Shown: positions 40,590-53,457 of the stretch, one piece after another
How positions within the stretch are numbered: position 1 is the stretch's first letter
Layout: the number at the start of each line of letters is the position of its first letter
Assembly (NCBI GenBank): GCA_002370555.1
Contig: AP014718.1
Span: 1 to 64,000 of the forward strand
From: Arthrobacter sp. Hiyo4
Lineage (GTDB): Bacteria; Actinomycetota; Actinomycetes; Actinomycetales; Micrococcaceae
DNA: 64,000 bases
Reading direction: 5' to 3'
Notes under the pieces: generated by a model
The model's input: the letters and a program-made list of their open reading frames with translations, nothing else
The model's database searches: none
What the model was told of the DNA's origin: nothing
Translations under genes and position numbers: made by a program

Positions 40590-41117
40590 TCCGTCGCCTC
40601 TATACCTTATTAACAGGTGCATGTGGATAACCCTGTGGATACTTAAGGGGACAACCGAGATTAATGGGCTTAAAACCCTTGAGCCGCCTGTGGATTAGCG
40701 AAAACCCAAAAATTGTTATCCCCATCCACAGCCTGTTTAAAACCTGCGTCACCCACAATCCATGAACAGGGCTTAACCGCTGGATCCTGCGGCCGGATCG
40801 AGTTATCCACAGTATCCACAGCAGTTATTAACACTACTAATCCCAAGAAATTGATTTCCCTCAAATAACAATCTCGATCCGCACCCCGAACCGGCCCAGG
40901 CCCAAGGGCCTCCGGACCCCAGGCGTGCTGACCGGGGATGGGTTAATCAGCAGTCTTGCGGCTAAGCTGTCAGCAGCGCTCCCATCCTCGGGTTTCTTTG
41001 TGGTTCAGCACTCGATGAACCATGCAGGTTCCGTTGTTGGGGCGCCCCAACTTTTGGGCTCCCTGTGGGAGTTTCCGGTTCAGACAAGGCAGCAGTAATG
41101 AAAGGCGGCACCCTTCC
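40590..41117. other. oriC: Origin of replication oriC (dnaA-dnaN intergenic region)
   Basis: About 530 bases with DnaA boxes and near matches: TGTGGATAA 40622, TGTGGATAC 40634, TGTGGATTA 40689, TTATCCCCA 40716, TTATCCACA 40803 and GTATCCACA 40812. Orientation changes from reverse on the left to forward on the right. An A+T-rich stretch at 40820-40875 is the likely unwinding element. The position between dnaA and dnaN is the standard actinobacterial oriC. The right end holds the dnaN leader. Confidence 0.88.
41036..41051 (+). promoter_or_regulatory. Palindrome in the dnaN leader
   Basis: GTTGGGGCGCCCCAAC is a perfect 16-base palindrome followed directly by TTTT, about 66 bases before the dnaN start. 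It could be an attenuator-like hairpin or a protein-binding site; a second small stem (CTCCC/GGGAG) follows at about 41059-41071. Confidence 0.45.
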
Positions 41118-42242
41118 GTGAAGTTCAGAGTCGAACGGGACGTCCTGGCAGAAGCCGTCACCTGGACAGCCCGGTCGTTGTCTCCGCGGCCGCCGGTTCC
41201 CGTGTTGTCGGGCCTGCTCCTGAAGGCGGAGGCCGGCACGGTCAGCCTCTCGAGCTTTGACTACGAGACCTCCGCACGGCTGGACATCCCCGCGGACATC
41301 ACCGCCGAGGGAACCATCCTCGTCTCCGGACGCCTCCTCGCAGACATTTGCCGAAGCCTTCCTTCCGCTCCGGTGGTCGTGGAGACCGATGGCAACAAAG
41401 TGACGCTGACCTGCCGCCGCAGCAGCTTCCATCTGGCCACCATGCCCGAGGCCGAGTACCCGCCGCTGCCTACGTTGCCCGCCATCAGCGGCACCGTCCC
41501 GGGTGATGCATTCGCCCAGGCTGTGTCCCAGGTGATCATTGCAGCCAGTAAGGATGACACGCTCCCCATCCTGACCGGCGTCAGGATGGAAATTGAGGAT
41601 GACCTCATCACGCTTCTGGCCACCGACCGCTACCGTCTGGCCATGCGCGAAGTGCCGTGGAAGCCCACCACGCCGGGAATTTCCACCAGTGCGCTGGTCA
41701 AGGCAAAAACCCTCAACGAAGTGGCCAAGACCCTTGGCAACAGCGGCGACATCAACCTCGCCCTTGCTGACGATGACAGCCGCCTGATCGGTTTCGAAAG
41801 CGGCGGCCGCACCACCACATCGCTGCTCGTGGATGGCGATTACCCCAAGATTCGCTCGCTGTTCCCGGATTCCACCCCCATCCACGCAACTGTCCAGACG
41901 CAGGAACTTGTGGAAGCCGTCCGCCGTGTGTCGCTGGTGGCCGAACGCAACACACCGGTTCGCCTCGCCTTCACCGAAGGACTGCTGCACCTGGACGCCG
42001 GCACCGGCGAAGATGCCCAGGCCTCCGAAGAACTCGAAGCCCGGCTCTCCGGTGAAGACATCACCGTCGCCTTCAACCCGCACTACCTGGTGGAGGGCCT
42101 GAGCGTCATCGAAACGAAGTACGTCAGGTTCTCCTTCACCACAGCGCCGAAACCGGCGATGATCACGGCCCAGGCAGACGCCGACGGTGAGGACCAGGAC
42201 GACTACCGTTACCTGGTTATGCCCGTCCGCCTTCCCAACTAG
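41118..42242 (+). CDS. dnaN: DNA polymerase III sliding clamp (beta subunit)
   Basis: A ring clamp that tethers DNA polymerase III. GTG 41118 gives VKFRVERDVLAEAVTWTARS with AAAGGCGG upstream; the longer frame from 41022 would include the leader palindrome. The three repeated clamp folds are complete and the protein ends in YRYLVMPVRLPN, the usual C-terminal strand. It is 374 residues, intact. Confidence 0.96.
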   Translation: MKFRVERDVLAEAVTWTARSLSPRPPVPVLSGLLLKAEAGTVSLSSFDYETSARLDIPADITAEGTILVSGRLLADICRSLPSAPVVVETDGNKVTLTCRRSSFHLATMPEAEYPPLPTLPAISGTVPGDAFAQAVSQVIIAASKDDTLPILTGVRMEIEDDLITLLATDRYRLAMREVPWKPTTPGISTSALVKAKTLNEVAKTLGNSGDINLALADDDSRLIGFESGGRTTTSLLVDGDYPKIRSLFPDSTPIHATVQTQELVEAVRRVSLVAERNTPVRLAFTEGLLHLDAGTGEDAQASEELEARLSGEDITVAFNPHYLVEGLSVIETKYVRFSFTTAPKPAMITAQADADGEDQDDYRYLVMPVRLPN

Positions 42243-42340
42243 TCCCCACCGCCCCCTCGCCTCGCAAGCTCGGCCAGGGAACCCTGGCTGGGTGGGCCCC
42301 AAAACGACAGCAGCCAACCCCGCGCAGAAAAGAGATCCAC

Positions 42341-43225
42341 GTGCATATTGGACTGATCGGCCTTGGCAAGATGGGTTTCAACATGCGCGAACGCCTGCGC
42401 AAGGGCGGCATTGAGGTCACCGGCTTTGACCGCAACCCCGAGGTCACCGATGTTGCCACCCTGGATGAGCTCATTGCGGCGGTTCCGGCCCCGCGGCTGA
42501 TCTGGGTCATGGTCCCGTCAGGCGACATCACCGATGCCGTCGTCACCGAACTCGGGGACAAACTCGACGCCGGCGATCTGGTGATCGACGGCGGCAACTC
42601 CCGCTTCACCGAGGACCAGAAACATGGTGCCGCTCTGGCCGAGAAGGGCATCCGTTTCGCCGACTGCGGTGTTTCCGGCGGAGTGTGGGGCCTCCGGAAC
42701 GGGTACGGGCTCATGGCTGGCGGCGACGCTGCCGATATTGAGCGGGCCCTGCCGGTTTTTGATGTGCTCCGTCCCGAAGGCGAGCGGGCGGACAGCTTTG
42801 TCCACGTCGGCGGAATCGGTGCCGGACACTACGCCAAGATGGTGCACAACGGCATCGAATACGGCCTGATGCAGGCGTATGCCGAAGGCTACGAGCTGCT
42901 GGCCGCCAAGGACATTGTTGACGACCTGCCCGGTACGTTCCGCGCCTGGCAAAAGGGCACCGTGGTCCGGTCCTGGCTCCTGGACCTCATGGTCAAGGCG
43001 CTGGACGAGGACCCGGGACTGGAATCCATCGATGACTACGTCGAAGACTCGGGCGAAGGCCGCTGGACCGTTGAGGAAGCTATCGCCAACGCTGTGCCGG
43101 CGCCGGCCATCACGGCTGCACTCTTCGCGCGTTTCTCCTCCCGAGAGGAAAACTCGCCTGCTATGAAGATGGTTTCCGCGCTGCGCCACCAGTTCGGCGG
43201 GCATGCCACCCGTCCCGCCAAGTAA
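42341..43225 (+). CDS. gnd: 6-phosphogluconate dehydrogenase, decarboxylating (short, GndA/YqeC type)
   Basis: It converts 6-phosphogluconate to ribulose-5-phosphate with reduction of NAD(P). HIGLIGLGKMGFNMRERL is the nucleotide fold, DGGNSRFTED and CGVSGGVWGLRNGYGLM are the substrate motifs, and AGHYAKMVHNGIEYGLMQAY carries the catalytic Lys. The 294-residue length marks the short class, often NAD-preferring. Its position between dnaN and recF is characteristic of Micrococcaceae and other actinobacteria. GTG start. Confidence 0.93.
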   Translation: MHIGLIGLGKMGFNMRERLRKGGIEVTGFDRNPEVTDVATLDELIAAVPAPRLIWVMVPSGDITDAVVTELGDKLDAGDLVIDGGNSRFTEDQKHGAALAEKGIRFADCGVSGGVWGLRNGYGLMAGGDAADIERALPVFDVLRPEGERADSFVHVGGIGAGHYAKMVHNGIEYGLMQAYAEGYELLAAKDIVDDLPGTFRAWQKGTVVRSWLLDLMVKALDEDPGLESIDDYVEDSGEGRWTVEEAIANAVPAPAITAALFARFSSREENSPAMKMVSALRHQFGGHATRPAK

Positions 43226-43270
43226 CATCCACCCCGGGACCCGCAGGTTCCGAGAATTGTCGAACACCGC

Positions 43271-44469
43271 GTGTACCTAGAACACCTTTCGCTCACTGAT
43301 TTCCGCAGCTACGCCCAGGTTGACCTTCCCCTCGAACCGGGTGTCACCGTGCTCGTCGGAGCCAACGGCATCGGTAAAACCAACCTCATGGAGGCCATCG
43401 GGTACCTGGCCACCCTCAGCTCGCACCGGGTCAGCTCCGACGCCCCGCTGCTGCGGTTCGGCACGGACCGCGCGCTGGTCCGGGCCCGCCTGGTCCGCGG
43501 CGGGCAGACCACGGTCCTGGAACTTGAGATCAACGCCAGCCGCGCCAACCGGGGGCGGATCAACCGCAGCAATCCGGTCCGGGCCAGGGATCTCCTGGGG
43601 ATCTGCCAGACAGTGCTTTTCGCCCCGAGGACCTGGCGCTCGTCAAGGGAGATCCGTCCAACCGCCGCCGGTTCCTCGACGAGCTGCTGGTCAGCCTGAT
43701 GCCCGGCATTCGGCGACGCGCACGGACTATGACCGTGTCCTGAAGCAGCGCAACGCCCTGCTCAAATCCGCCCGGGCCGGAAAATTCACTGCCGGCCACG
43801 AGGCCACCCTCGATGTCTGGGACCAGCACATGGCCGGGCGGGCGCCGAGCTGCTGCACGCGCGGCTGGAACTGGTGGAACTGTTAAGCCCGCACCTGGCC
43901 AAGGCGTATGCCCAGCTTACGGATGGGTCCAAGGACGCCAACGCCCTCTACCGGTCCACTCTCCAAAATCTGATGGACGACGACGGCGGCGCGGCACCGG
44001 GTGCCGGTGGCGGTTCGTTGACGGATGGGTCCGCCGCTGCCGAAGATCTGCGGGACCTCACTGTTGAGGACCTCACCGGCCGCTATGTCCAGGCCTTTGC
44101 GGCCTCCCGCCGCAAGGAACTTGAGCGCGGAATTTCCCTGGTGGGCCGCACCGGGATGAGCTCGAACTGATCCTCGGCGAAGCGCCCGCCAAGGGGTACG
44201 CCTCGCACGGCGAAACCTGGTCAATGTGCCTCTCCCTCCGGCTTGCTTCCTACTACGTCATGCTCGATGACGCGAGGACCGGCGGGTCTGCCCCGATCCT
44301 CATTCTCGACGACGTTTTCGCCGAGCTCGATGTGCAGCGTCGGCGTAAACTGGCGGCAATAGTCTCCGGCGCGGAACAGGTCCTGGTGACCGCCGCCGTC
44401 GACGCCGATATCCCGGAGGAACTCTCCGGCCGGCGGGTGAAGGTTATCCCGGGAGGAATCGATGAATAA
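43271..44469 (+). CDS. recF: DNA replication and repair protein RecF
   Basis: An SMC-like ATPase for loading RecA at gaps. Walker A is [20 protein letters not shown], the signature region contains [14 protein letters not shown], and Walker B is [17 protein letters not shown] 43271 starts [13 protein letters not shown]. Frame changes near 43620, 43700, 43845 and 44150 break it into pieces, all in clear homology. It overlaps the DciA-like gene start by 8 bases. It carries a Gly/Ala-rich insertion (about 43980-44040) not seen in short RecF proteins. Confidence 0.93.
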
Positions 44470-45019
44470 GGATGAAAAGGGCGGGCTGCAGCCTGGCCGG
44501 GATCCTGACAACATCGACGCGCCGCAGGCTGCGCTGAACCGCATGCGTGAGGCCGCGGCCGCACGCGGAGAAATCCGCCGGAAGGCACCCCCCAAGGCCG
44601 GCGCAGCCAAGACAAAGGGTGGGATCCGGGATACGCGGGGTTTTAGCCAGTTCCATTCCACCGGCCGGGATCCGTTGGGGCTTGGCAAAGTGGTGGGACG
44701 CCTCGTGGCCGAACGTGGCTGGAGCTCTCCGGTAGCGGTGGGTTCGGTCATGGCGGAGTGGGCCACGCTGGTGGGCCCGGAGATTTCAGCGCACTGCACC
44801 CCGGAGAGTTTCACCGATACCACCCTTCACGTGCGCTGCGACTCGACGGCCTGGTCCACGCAGCTGCGGCTGCTGAGCAACAGCCTGCTGGAGAAGTTCC
44901 GCACGGAACTGGGCGATGGCGTGGTCACCAGCATCCAGGTGCTTGGCCCGTCAGCACCCAGCTGGCGCAAGGGCGGACGTACCGTCAACGGCCGCGGGCC
45001 GCGCGATACCTACGGTTAG
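44462..45019 (+). CDS. DciA-like (DUF721) protein, probable replicative helicase operator
   Basis: A 185-residue protein with a disordered basic N-terminus and a C-terminal DUF721 domain ([58 protein letters not shown]). In bacteria lacking DnaC, DciA proteins load DnaB helicase, which fits its location between recF and gyrB. ATG 44462 overlaps the recF end. It is intact. Confidence 0.88.
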   Translation: MNKDEKGGLQPGRDPDNIDAPQAALNRMREAAAARGEIRRKAPPKAGAAKTKGGIRDTRGFSQFHSTGRDPLGLGKVVGRLVAERGWSSPVAVGSVMAEWATLVGPEISAHCTPESFTDTTLHVRCDSTAWSTQLRLLSNSLLEKFRTELGDGVVTSIQVLGPSAPSWRKGGRTVNGRGPRDTYG

Positions 45020-45393
45020 CCGCCGCCGTCGACTCTTGAATATTCGTCCGGCGGCGTGTAGGGCGGGCTAACGACCTTGGGGCGTATAGGAACCCGGAGA
45101 AGGGACCTCGAGGGCGCCCTAGGCGGGGTCAACGGCCTCGCATCGGTACATCAAGGTCCCGCGACGCCCACCGGAATGCGGGTTTGCAGCCCATTTCACG
45201 ATAGAATCACAGCAGATAACTGGGCGCCGGTGAAACGTTGACTGAGTCCGTTTTCCGCACGCTCTCCGCAGGCGGACTTCGGTCCTGCATGTCGACGTAT
45301 CCGTCAGCGCCATCAGCTTGTGCCTGTTGGCGGATGCTTTCCCCTGGAAGGCCGCCGCCGGCCATCATCGAAAAAGAGGAGTCGACAGCACCT
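45020..45393. other. dciA-gyrB spacer
   Basis: About 370 bases. An A+T-richer patch at 45190-45220 contains TAGAAT (45202-45207), a possible -10 element for gyrB about 190 bases upstream of its start. I see no good -35 element at proper spacing, and no gene or repeat. Confidence 0.4.
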
Positions 45394-47483
<2,090 letters not shown>

Positions 47484-47542
47484 CCGGTTCACCGAGTAGA
47501 TATTTCAAACCCGACATATACCTGAAACGGAAAATATAAACG

Positions 47543-50220
47543 ATGAGTGACGAGACACCCGAGAACCCGGCGGAATCCGCCGATCTTCCGGAAACCGTTC
47601 TTGAAGGCGACGTGCTGGTTGACCGCGTGGAGCAGGTGGACCTGCAGACGGAAATGCAGCGCTCGTACCTGGACTACGCCATGGCCGTTATTGTGGGCCG
47701 CGCCCTTCCCGACGTGCGCGATGGCCTCAAGCCCGTGCACCGCCGCGTGCTGTACGCGATGTTCGACGGCGGTTACCGGCCGGAACGGTCCTTCAACAAA
47801 TGCGCCCGTGTGGTGGGCGAGGTCATGGGCCAGTACCACCCCCACGGCGACACTGCGATCTACGATGCGCTGGTCCGCCTGATCCAGGACTGGACCATGC
47901 GCTACCCGCTGGCCCTGGGCCAGGGCAACTTCGGTTCGCCGGGCAATGACGGTGCCGCCGCCCCGCGGTACACCGAAACGAAAATGTCCCAGCTGGCCAT
48001 GGAGATGGTCCGGGACATCGACGAGGAAACCGTCGACTTCCAGGACAACTACGACGGCAAGAACCAGGAACCCACCATCCTGCCGGCGCGTTTCCCCAAC
48101 CTGCTGGTCAACGGTTCCTCCGGCATTGCCGTGGGCATGGCCACCAACATTCCGCCGCACAACCTCCGCGAAGTGGCTGACGGCGTCCAGTGGTACCTGG
48201 CCAATCCGACGGCCAGCCGAGAGGAACTGCTCGAAGAGCTGCTGCTCCGTATCAAGGGACCCGATTTCCCCACCGGGGCAACGATTCTTGGCCACAGGGG
48301 CATTGAGGACGCATACCGGACGGGCCGCGGCTCCGTCACCATGCGCGCCGTGGTCAACGTCGAGGAACTCCAGGGCCGCACGTGCCTGGTTGTCACCGAA
48401 CTGCCCTACCAGGCCAACCCGGACAACCTGGCCATCAAGATCGCCGAACTGGTCAAGGACGGGAAGATCTCCGGCATCGCGGACCTCCGCGACGAGACTT
48501 CCGGCCGCACCGGCCAACGGCTGGTCATTGTGCTCAAGCGCGACGCCGTGGCCAAGGTGGTGCTGAACAACCTCTACAAGCACACCGATCTGCAGAGCAA
48601 CTTCTCCGCCAACATGCTGGCCATCGTGGACGGCGTTCCCCGTACGCTGAGCCTGGACGCCTTCATCCGCCACTGGGTAACGCACCAGCTGGACGTCATT
48701 GCACGCCGTACCCGGTACCGCCTGCGCAAGGCCGAAGAAGAGGCACACATCCTGCGTGCCCTCCTGAAGGCACTGGACGCGTTGGACGAAGTGATTGCGC
48801 TCATCCGTGCGTCCAACACCACCGAAGCCGCGCGCGACGGACTGATGCAGCTGCTGGACATCGACGAACTGCAGGCCCGGGCCATCCTGGACATGCAGCT
48901 GCGCCGCCTGGCAGCCTTGGAACGCCAGAAGATCCAGGACCGCCATGCCGAACTAGAGGCCCTGATCGCCGAGTACAACTCGATCCTTGCCTCCGAGGAA
49001 CGCCAGCGCGAAATCATCAGCACCGAGCTGGGCGAGATTGTGGCCAAGCATGGGGATGACCGCCGCACCAAGATCCTGATGGGCTTCGACGGCGACATGT
49101 CAATGGAGGACCTGATCCCCGAAGAGGAAATGGTTGTCACCATCACCCGCGGCGGCTACGTCAAGCGCACGCGCAGCGACAACTACCGGTCGCAGCAGCG
49201 CGGCGGCAAGGGCATCAAGGGCGCCCAGCTCCGCGGCGACGACGTGGTGGAGCACTTCTTCGTGACCACCACCCACCACTGGCTGCTTTTCTTCACCAAC
49301 CTCGGCCGGGTCTACCGGGCCAAGGCGTACGAACTGGTGGAGGCCGGCCGTGATGCCAAGGGCCAGCACGTCGCCAACCTGATGGCCTTCCAGCCGGACG
49401 AGCACATCGCCCAGGTCCTGGACATCAGGGACTACCAGCAGGCCCTTACCTGGTGCTGGCCACCAAGCGCGGCCTGGTCAAGAAGACCCGGCTGGAGGAC
49501 TACGACACCAACCGCTCCGCCGGCGTCATCGCGATCAACCTGCGTGACGAGGACGAGCTGGTTTCCGCCCAGCTGGTCTCCGAAACGGATGACCTCATGC
49601 TGGTGTCCCGCATGGGCCAGTCCATCCGCTTCACCGCCACCGACGATGCCCTGCGTCCCATGGGCCGGGCCACGTCCGGCGTCACCGGCATGAAGTTCCG
49701 CGAGGACGATGAGCTGCTGGCGGCCGACGTCGTCACGGACGGTTCGTTCGTCTTTGTGGTCACCGAGGGCGGATACGCCAAACGCACCGCTGTGGAGGAA
49801 TACCGCCTGCAGGGCCGCGGCGGCCTCGGCATCAAGGTGGGCAAGTACCAGGAGGAACGCGGCCACCTCGTGGGCGCCCTGATTGTCCAGGAAGAAGACG
49901 AGGTCCTGGTGGTCATGGAAGGCGGCAAGGTTGTCCGTTCATCCGTGGCCGGCGTACCGGCCAAGGGCCGCGACACCATGGGCGTTATCTTCGCGAAGCC
50001 GGACAAGAACGACCGCATCATTGAAGTGGCCAGGAACAGCGAACGCGGCCTGGAGGGCGAAGAATCTGTGGACGATGACGTAACGTTGGCTGAAGAGGCC
50101 GGGTCCCCCGAGGGATCCGCAGGGTCAGCAACAACGGCAGAAACATCACCGGCTGTTGAGTCAGAGGACGCCTCCGGCGACGCTGAGCCGAACGAAGACT
50201 ACACCGGAGGTAACGAGTGA
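47543..50220 (+). CDS. gyrA: DNA gyrase subunit A
   Basis: The DNA-cleaving subunit. The catalytic Tyr is in [15 protein letters not shown], and the quinolone-resistance region is [19 protein letters not shown], with Asp at the second key position after Thr. The GyrA-box [10 protein letters not shown] is present in the C-terminal beta-pinwheel domain. The frame changes once near 49445 (after DIRDYQQA), then continues [20 protein letters not shown] to an acidic tail. It overlaps the DUF3566 gene by GTGA. Confidence 0.96.
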
Positions 50221-50885
50221 GTAATCCCGACTCATATCCCAAGCCGAGCAGCAATGTCCCCGGCGGAACGCCGCCGCCCGCGGCCGCACCCCGGGTGAAC
50301 GCCCCGTCCGTCCGCAGCAGCGCCCACCGGCCCAACGGGCGCGCCGGGGCAGCGGCCGGCCGTTCCCGGCCAGCGCCCGCGCAGGATCGGGTTCCGGCAG
50401 GCCAGACCGGCCAGCGTGCCGGACAGGGCAGGCCAGCGGCAGGACAGGCCAGCCAGCGCCCAGTGCAGGGCCGGTCTCCGCAGGGCCAGCCCGGCTTGGT
50501 CAAGCCTGCACCCAAGGCTAAGGTCAGGCGTGCACGGCTGCTGGTCAGCAAGGTGGATCCCTGGTCGGTCCTGAAAATGGCATTCCTGCTTTCGGTGGCG
50601 CTGGGAATCGTCACCGTCGTGGCCGCCATCGTCCTCTGGACTGTCCTGGACCTCACCGGAATCTTTGACCAGGTGGATAGCCTCCTGGGCACCCTGGCAG
50701 GCTCCGAAGGCGGCGGATTCGAACTGAAGAAGGTCGCATCCCTGGGCCAGGTGGCTTCCTTTGCCACGATTATCGCAGTGGTGAACGTTGTCCTGCTGAC
50801 GTCGCTGTCCATGCTGTCAGCGGTGCTATACAACATCTCCGCAACGCTTGTTGGCGGCATCGGCGTCACCCTCACGGACGACTGA
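50217..50885 (+). CDS. DUF3566 transmembrane protein
   Basis: A 222-residue protein with a Pro/Ala/Gln-rich cytoplasmic N-terminus (about 105 residues) and a C-terminal DUF3566 domain with two membrane spans ([20 protein letters not shown] and [16 protein letters not shown]). GTG 50217 overlaps the gyrA stop. It is conserved directly downstream of gyrA across actinobacteria; its role is unknown. Confidence 0.88.
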   Translation: MSNPDSYPKPSSNVPGGTPPPAAAPRVNAPSVRSSAHRPNGRAGAAAGRSRPAPAQDRVPAGQTGQRAGQGRPAAGQASQRPVQGRSPQGQPGLVKPAPKAKVRRARLLVSKVDPWSVLKMAFLLSVALGIVTVVAAIVLWTVLDLTGIFDQVDSLLGTLAGSEGGGFELKKVASLGQVASFATIIAVVNVVLLTSLSMLSAVLYNISATLVGGIGVTLTDD

Positions 50886-50984
50886 AAACCCATAATTTCA
50901 CCGGAAATTATCCGGCGAAATGCCTCGATTTGAGATCGGGCCGGGATGTGCTGTAAAGTCATGTCTCGGCCCGATGAGGCATCG

Positions 50985-51058
50985 GGGCGTATAGCTCAGG
51001 CGGTTAGAGCGCTTCGCTGATAACGAAGAGGTCCCAGGTTCAAGTCCTGGTACGCCCA
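50985..51058 (+). tRNA. tRNA-Ile (GAT)
   Basis: A complete cloverleaf of 74 bases: acceptor GGGCGTA pairs with TACGCCC, the anticodon loop is CTGATAA with GAT at 51019-51021, and the T-arm is CCAGGTTCAAGTCCTGG. Its place after gyrA is standard in actinobacteria. The 3' CCA is not encoded. Confidence 0.97.
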
Positions 51059-51127
51059 CGGAACCTGTGCAGGTTCGAAGGAAGATTCGGTTTGCTTCAC
51101 GGCAGGCGGGATCGGGACGGGGAGCAT

Positions 51128-51244
51128 GTGAAGAAGTTGCTGGTACTTGCAGCTGCGATCGCAGGCGTCCTGCTCTACAGGAAAGCACAGGAATCCGAGG
51201 CCCGGAAAACAGTCTGGAGCCAGTCGACCGACAAGGTCGAATAG
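51128..51244 (+). CDS. DLW-39 family small protein
   Basis: A 38-residue product from GTG 51128 with GGGGAG upstream: VKKLLVLAAAIAGVLLYRKA followed by QESEARKTVWSQSTDKVE. A short membrane segment is followed by a charged tail. The location between tRNA-Ile and tRNA-Ala and the length identify the conserved actinobacterial DLW-39 family. The signature tripeptide reads TVW here rather than DLW. Function unknown. Confidence 0.8.
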   Translation: MKKLLVLAAAIAGVLLYRKAQESEARKTVWSQSTDKVE

Positions 51245-51316
51245 GCCGGATTCCCGGACCGGGAGCTTGCAAAAGGCTCCACGGTTCTAGGGTATGATTG
51301 ACGGGTTGCTTCTTAT

Positions 51317-51392
51317 GGGGGCATGGCGCAATTGGTAGCGCACCTGCTTTGCAAGCAGGGGGTTCGGGGTTCGAGTCCCCGTGCCTCCACCA
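51317..51392 (+). tRNA. tRNA-Ala (TGC), CCA encoded
   Basis: Acceptor GGGGGCA pairs with TGCCTCC. The anticodon stem-loop CCTGCTTTGCAAGCAGG has TGC at 51350-51352, and the T-arm is GGGGTTCGAGTCCCC. The tRNA body is 51317-51389 and CCA (51390-51392) is encoded. Confidence 0.97.
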
Positions 51393-51396
51393 TAAG

Positions 51397-51432
51397 GAAG
51401 TCCCGGACAGCCGAAAAGCTGTCCGGGACTTC
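51397..51432 (+). terminator. Terminator after tRNA-Ala
   Basis: GAAGTCCCGGACAGC (51397-51411) pairs perfectly with GCTGTCCGGGACTTC (51418-51432) around a 6-base loop, starting five bases after the CCA. Confidence 0.8.
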
Positions 51433-51478
51433 GTCGTTAAGGCGGCACAGTGTTAATTCAAAACAGAAGGGTTGAACG

Positions 51479-52419
51479 GTGAACCTCCTTCTTGCGGCCG
51501 TGGGCGTCCTGGCGTGGCGTCGTCCGGGCCGTTGATCGCCGCGACCCTCGGTGCCACCACCGTCAGTGCCCTCGCCATCGCCTTCTGGCGCAACGCTATC
51601 GGGGCCGTCGTCATGGCCACTCCCACCGTGGTCCGCGAACCCGGCAGTTCGGCCGGATCACCGGCCCGAGTTCCGCTGGTCGCTGCTCGCTGCAGTCTCC
51701 CTGGCCCTGCACTTTGCCTGCTTCATCACGTCCCTCCAGCTGACCTCCGTTGCTGCCGCCACCGCCCTGGTCTGCCTGCAGTCGGCCTGGATCGCCGTCT
51801 TCCAGCTCTTCCGCGGCACCAGACACCGCTGGCAGGTGCTGGCAGGGCTGGGGATCGCCTTTGGTGGTGTTGTCACCATCACCGGGTTCGACATGGGATC
51901 CTCGCCGGACGCGCTCCTGGGTGACCTGCTGGCCGTTGCCGGCGGGCTCTGGCAGGCCTCTACACCCTTGCCGGCGGCAAGGCCCGCCAGACCATGGCCA
52001 CGGGAACCTACACCACACTCTGTTACGGGATGTGCGCGGCCTTTGTGGCGGTGCTGGCCCTCTTCAGCGGCCAGCCGCTGGTGGGGTTCGACGCCGTTGG
52101 CTGGGTGGGGATCCTGGCCATCACCGTGTGTGCCCAACTGGTGGGCCACACAGCCTTCAATCACCTGCTGGCCACGATGAGCCCGCTGCTGGTGTCGATG
52201 ATCATCCTGCTGGAGATCCCCGGCGCAGCCGTGCTGGCCGCGGTCTTCCTGCACGAGACCCTGCCCGCAGGCACCTACGGCGGGCTGGGGCTCATCCTCG
52301 TGGGCCTCGCCGTCGTGGTTCTGGGACAGCGGTCAGGTTTCAGGAAGCGGCGCGAGGCTTCCGCCGCGCGTGGGGATGAACCGCCGTCGGACCGTCTGGC
52401 TGAACTCGGAACGGACTGA
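51479..52419 (+). CDS. EamA family (drug/metabolite) membrane transporter, frameshifted
   Basis: About ten hydrophobic segments in two EamA repeats. Recognisable pieces are GPLIAATLGATTVSALAIAF, SLALHFACFITSLQLTSVAA and AFNHLLATMSPLLVSMIILL ending in a basic tail. GTG 51479 starts VNLLLAAVGVLAWG. At least three frame changes (about 51517, 51650 and 51980) occur. The substrate is unknown; members export amino acids, metabolites or drugs. It is convergent with the following GT2 gene. Confidence 0.82.
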
Positions 52420-52445
52420 GGCCGGGCAACGGCCGGAAACCGGGC

Positions 52446-53321
52446 TTATTGTCCGCCGCGGCGGACTGGCTGGGCGGTGTTGACCGTGTGGATGGCCCGC
52501 AGGAGCTTCGCCGGGAAGTAGACCGAGAAGAACACCACCATGGGTGCCTTGAGGGCCATTTTCTTGACGTTGTGCGCCTTGTACGTGCGGTCGAAGCGCG
52601 TCACGTAGTACCGGTAGTCCCGCGGTGAATCCTCGAGCCGGCGGGCGGACATCCCGGACACCATCTGGGGCCAGTACTGGACCTTGAGTTCGTGGTCGGC
52701 GAGGTGCAGGGAGAGGTCGATATCCTCGTGCATCTCGTCCTTCTCGTCCCGGCAGGTTTCGTCCCGGATGGTTTCCCATGCCGTAGCCCGAAGGGCCATG
52801 TTGGAGCCGAACAGGAAGTGGTACTGGTGCTTGGCGAGTTTGAGCATCAGCTGGCGCATCTTGTCGTCCGCCTTGAGCCCGAACCGCCGCATCGGCATGT
52901 CGTAGTAGACCACCGGGCCGGTGGCTGCCTGGACTGAGGGGTCAAAAAAGGCCTTTTGGACCTGTTCCACCCAGTCCGGCTCGACAACCGAGTCGGCGTC
53001 AATGCGTCCCAGGATGTCGCCGGTGGCGTGGTTGAGGCCAAAATTCCGAGTGGGAATCAGGCCCTGGTGCCGGTCCTGGCTGAGCAGGATGATGGGACTT
53101 TCCGGATACTCCAGCTGCATCTGCGCCACGATGGCGGCGGTGCGGTCAGTGGAGAGGTTGTCCACCACGATGATCTCGTGGGCCGGCACCGACTGGTACA
53201 CCGCGGCGATGAGACACTGCCGGATGACACTTTCCTCGTTGTAGGCCGGGATGACAATGGACACGCGCGGCAGCTGTGCTGCGTCGTTCAAGGCATCCTT
53301 AGAGGATTTATCGGCTGACAT
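52446..53321 (-). CDS. Family 2 glycosyltransferase
   Basis: A 291-residue GT-A enzyme: VSIVIPAYNEESVIRQCLIA, DNLSTDRTAAIV and the metal motif GRIDADSVVEPDW. The acceptor-side HEDIDLSLHL corresponds to the EDxxL-type catalytic region. A C-terminal amphipathic or membrane helix (APMVVFFSVYFPAKLLRAIH) suggests membrane attachment. It is intact and unlinked to other glycan genes. The acceptor is unknown. Confidence 0.87.
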   Translation of the reverse strand: MSADKSSKDALNDAAQLPRVSIVIPAYNEESVIRQCLIAAVYQSVPAHEIIVVDNLSTDRTAAIVAQMQLEYPESPIILLSQDRHQGLIPTRNFGLNHATGDILGRIDADSVVEPDWVEQVQKAFFDPSVQAATGPVVYYDMPMRRFGLKADDKMRQLMLKLAKHQYHFLFGSNMALRATAWETIRDETCRDEKDEMHEDIDLSLHLADHELKVQYWPQMVSGMSARRLEDSPRDYRYYVTRFDRTYKAHNVKKMALKAPMVVFFSVYFPAKLLRAIHTVNTAQPVRRGGQ

Positions 53322-53398
53322 CAGTCCAAATTTAGCACCGATCGGGATTTGACCTGCCAGCGACGGGGTCCGGTCCGGACAAACACTGGGAAAACACT

Positions 53399-53428
53399 GA
53401 AGGGGCCCCGCACCAGGCGGAGCCCTTC
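53399..53428 (-). terminator. Probable terminator hairpin of the downstream helical protein gene
   Basis: GAAGGGGCCCCGC pairs imperfectly (one bulge and one mismatch) with GCGGAGCCCTTC, 30 bases after the stop of the minus-strand gene at 53458. Confidence 0.5.
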
Positions 53429-53457
53429 ATATGGACGGCGCGGCGGCGCCGGAAGTG

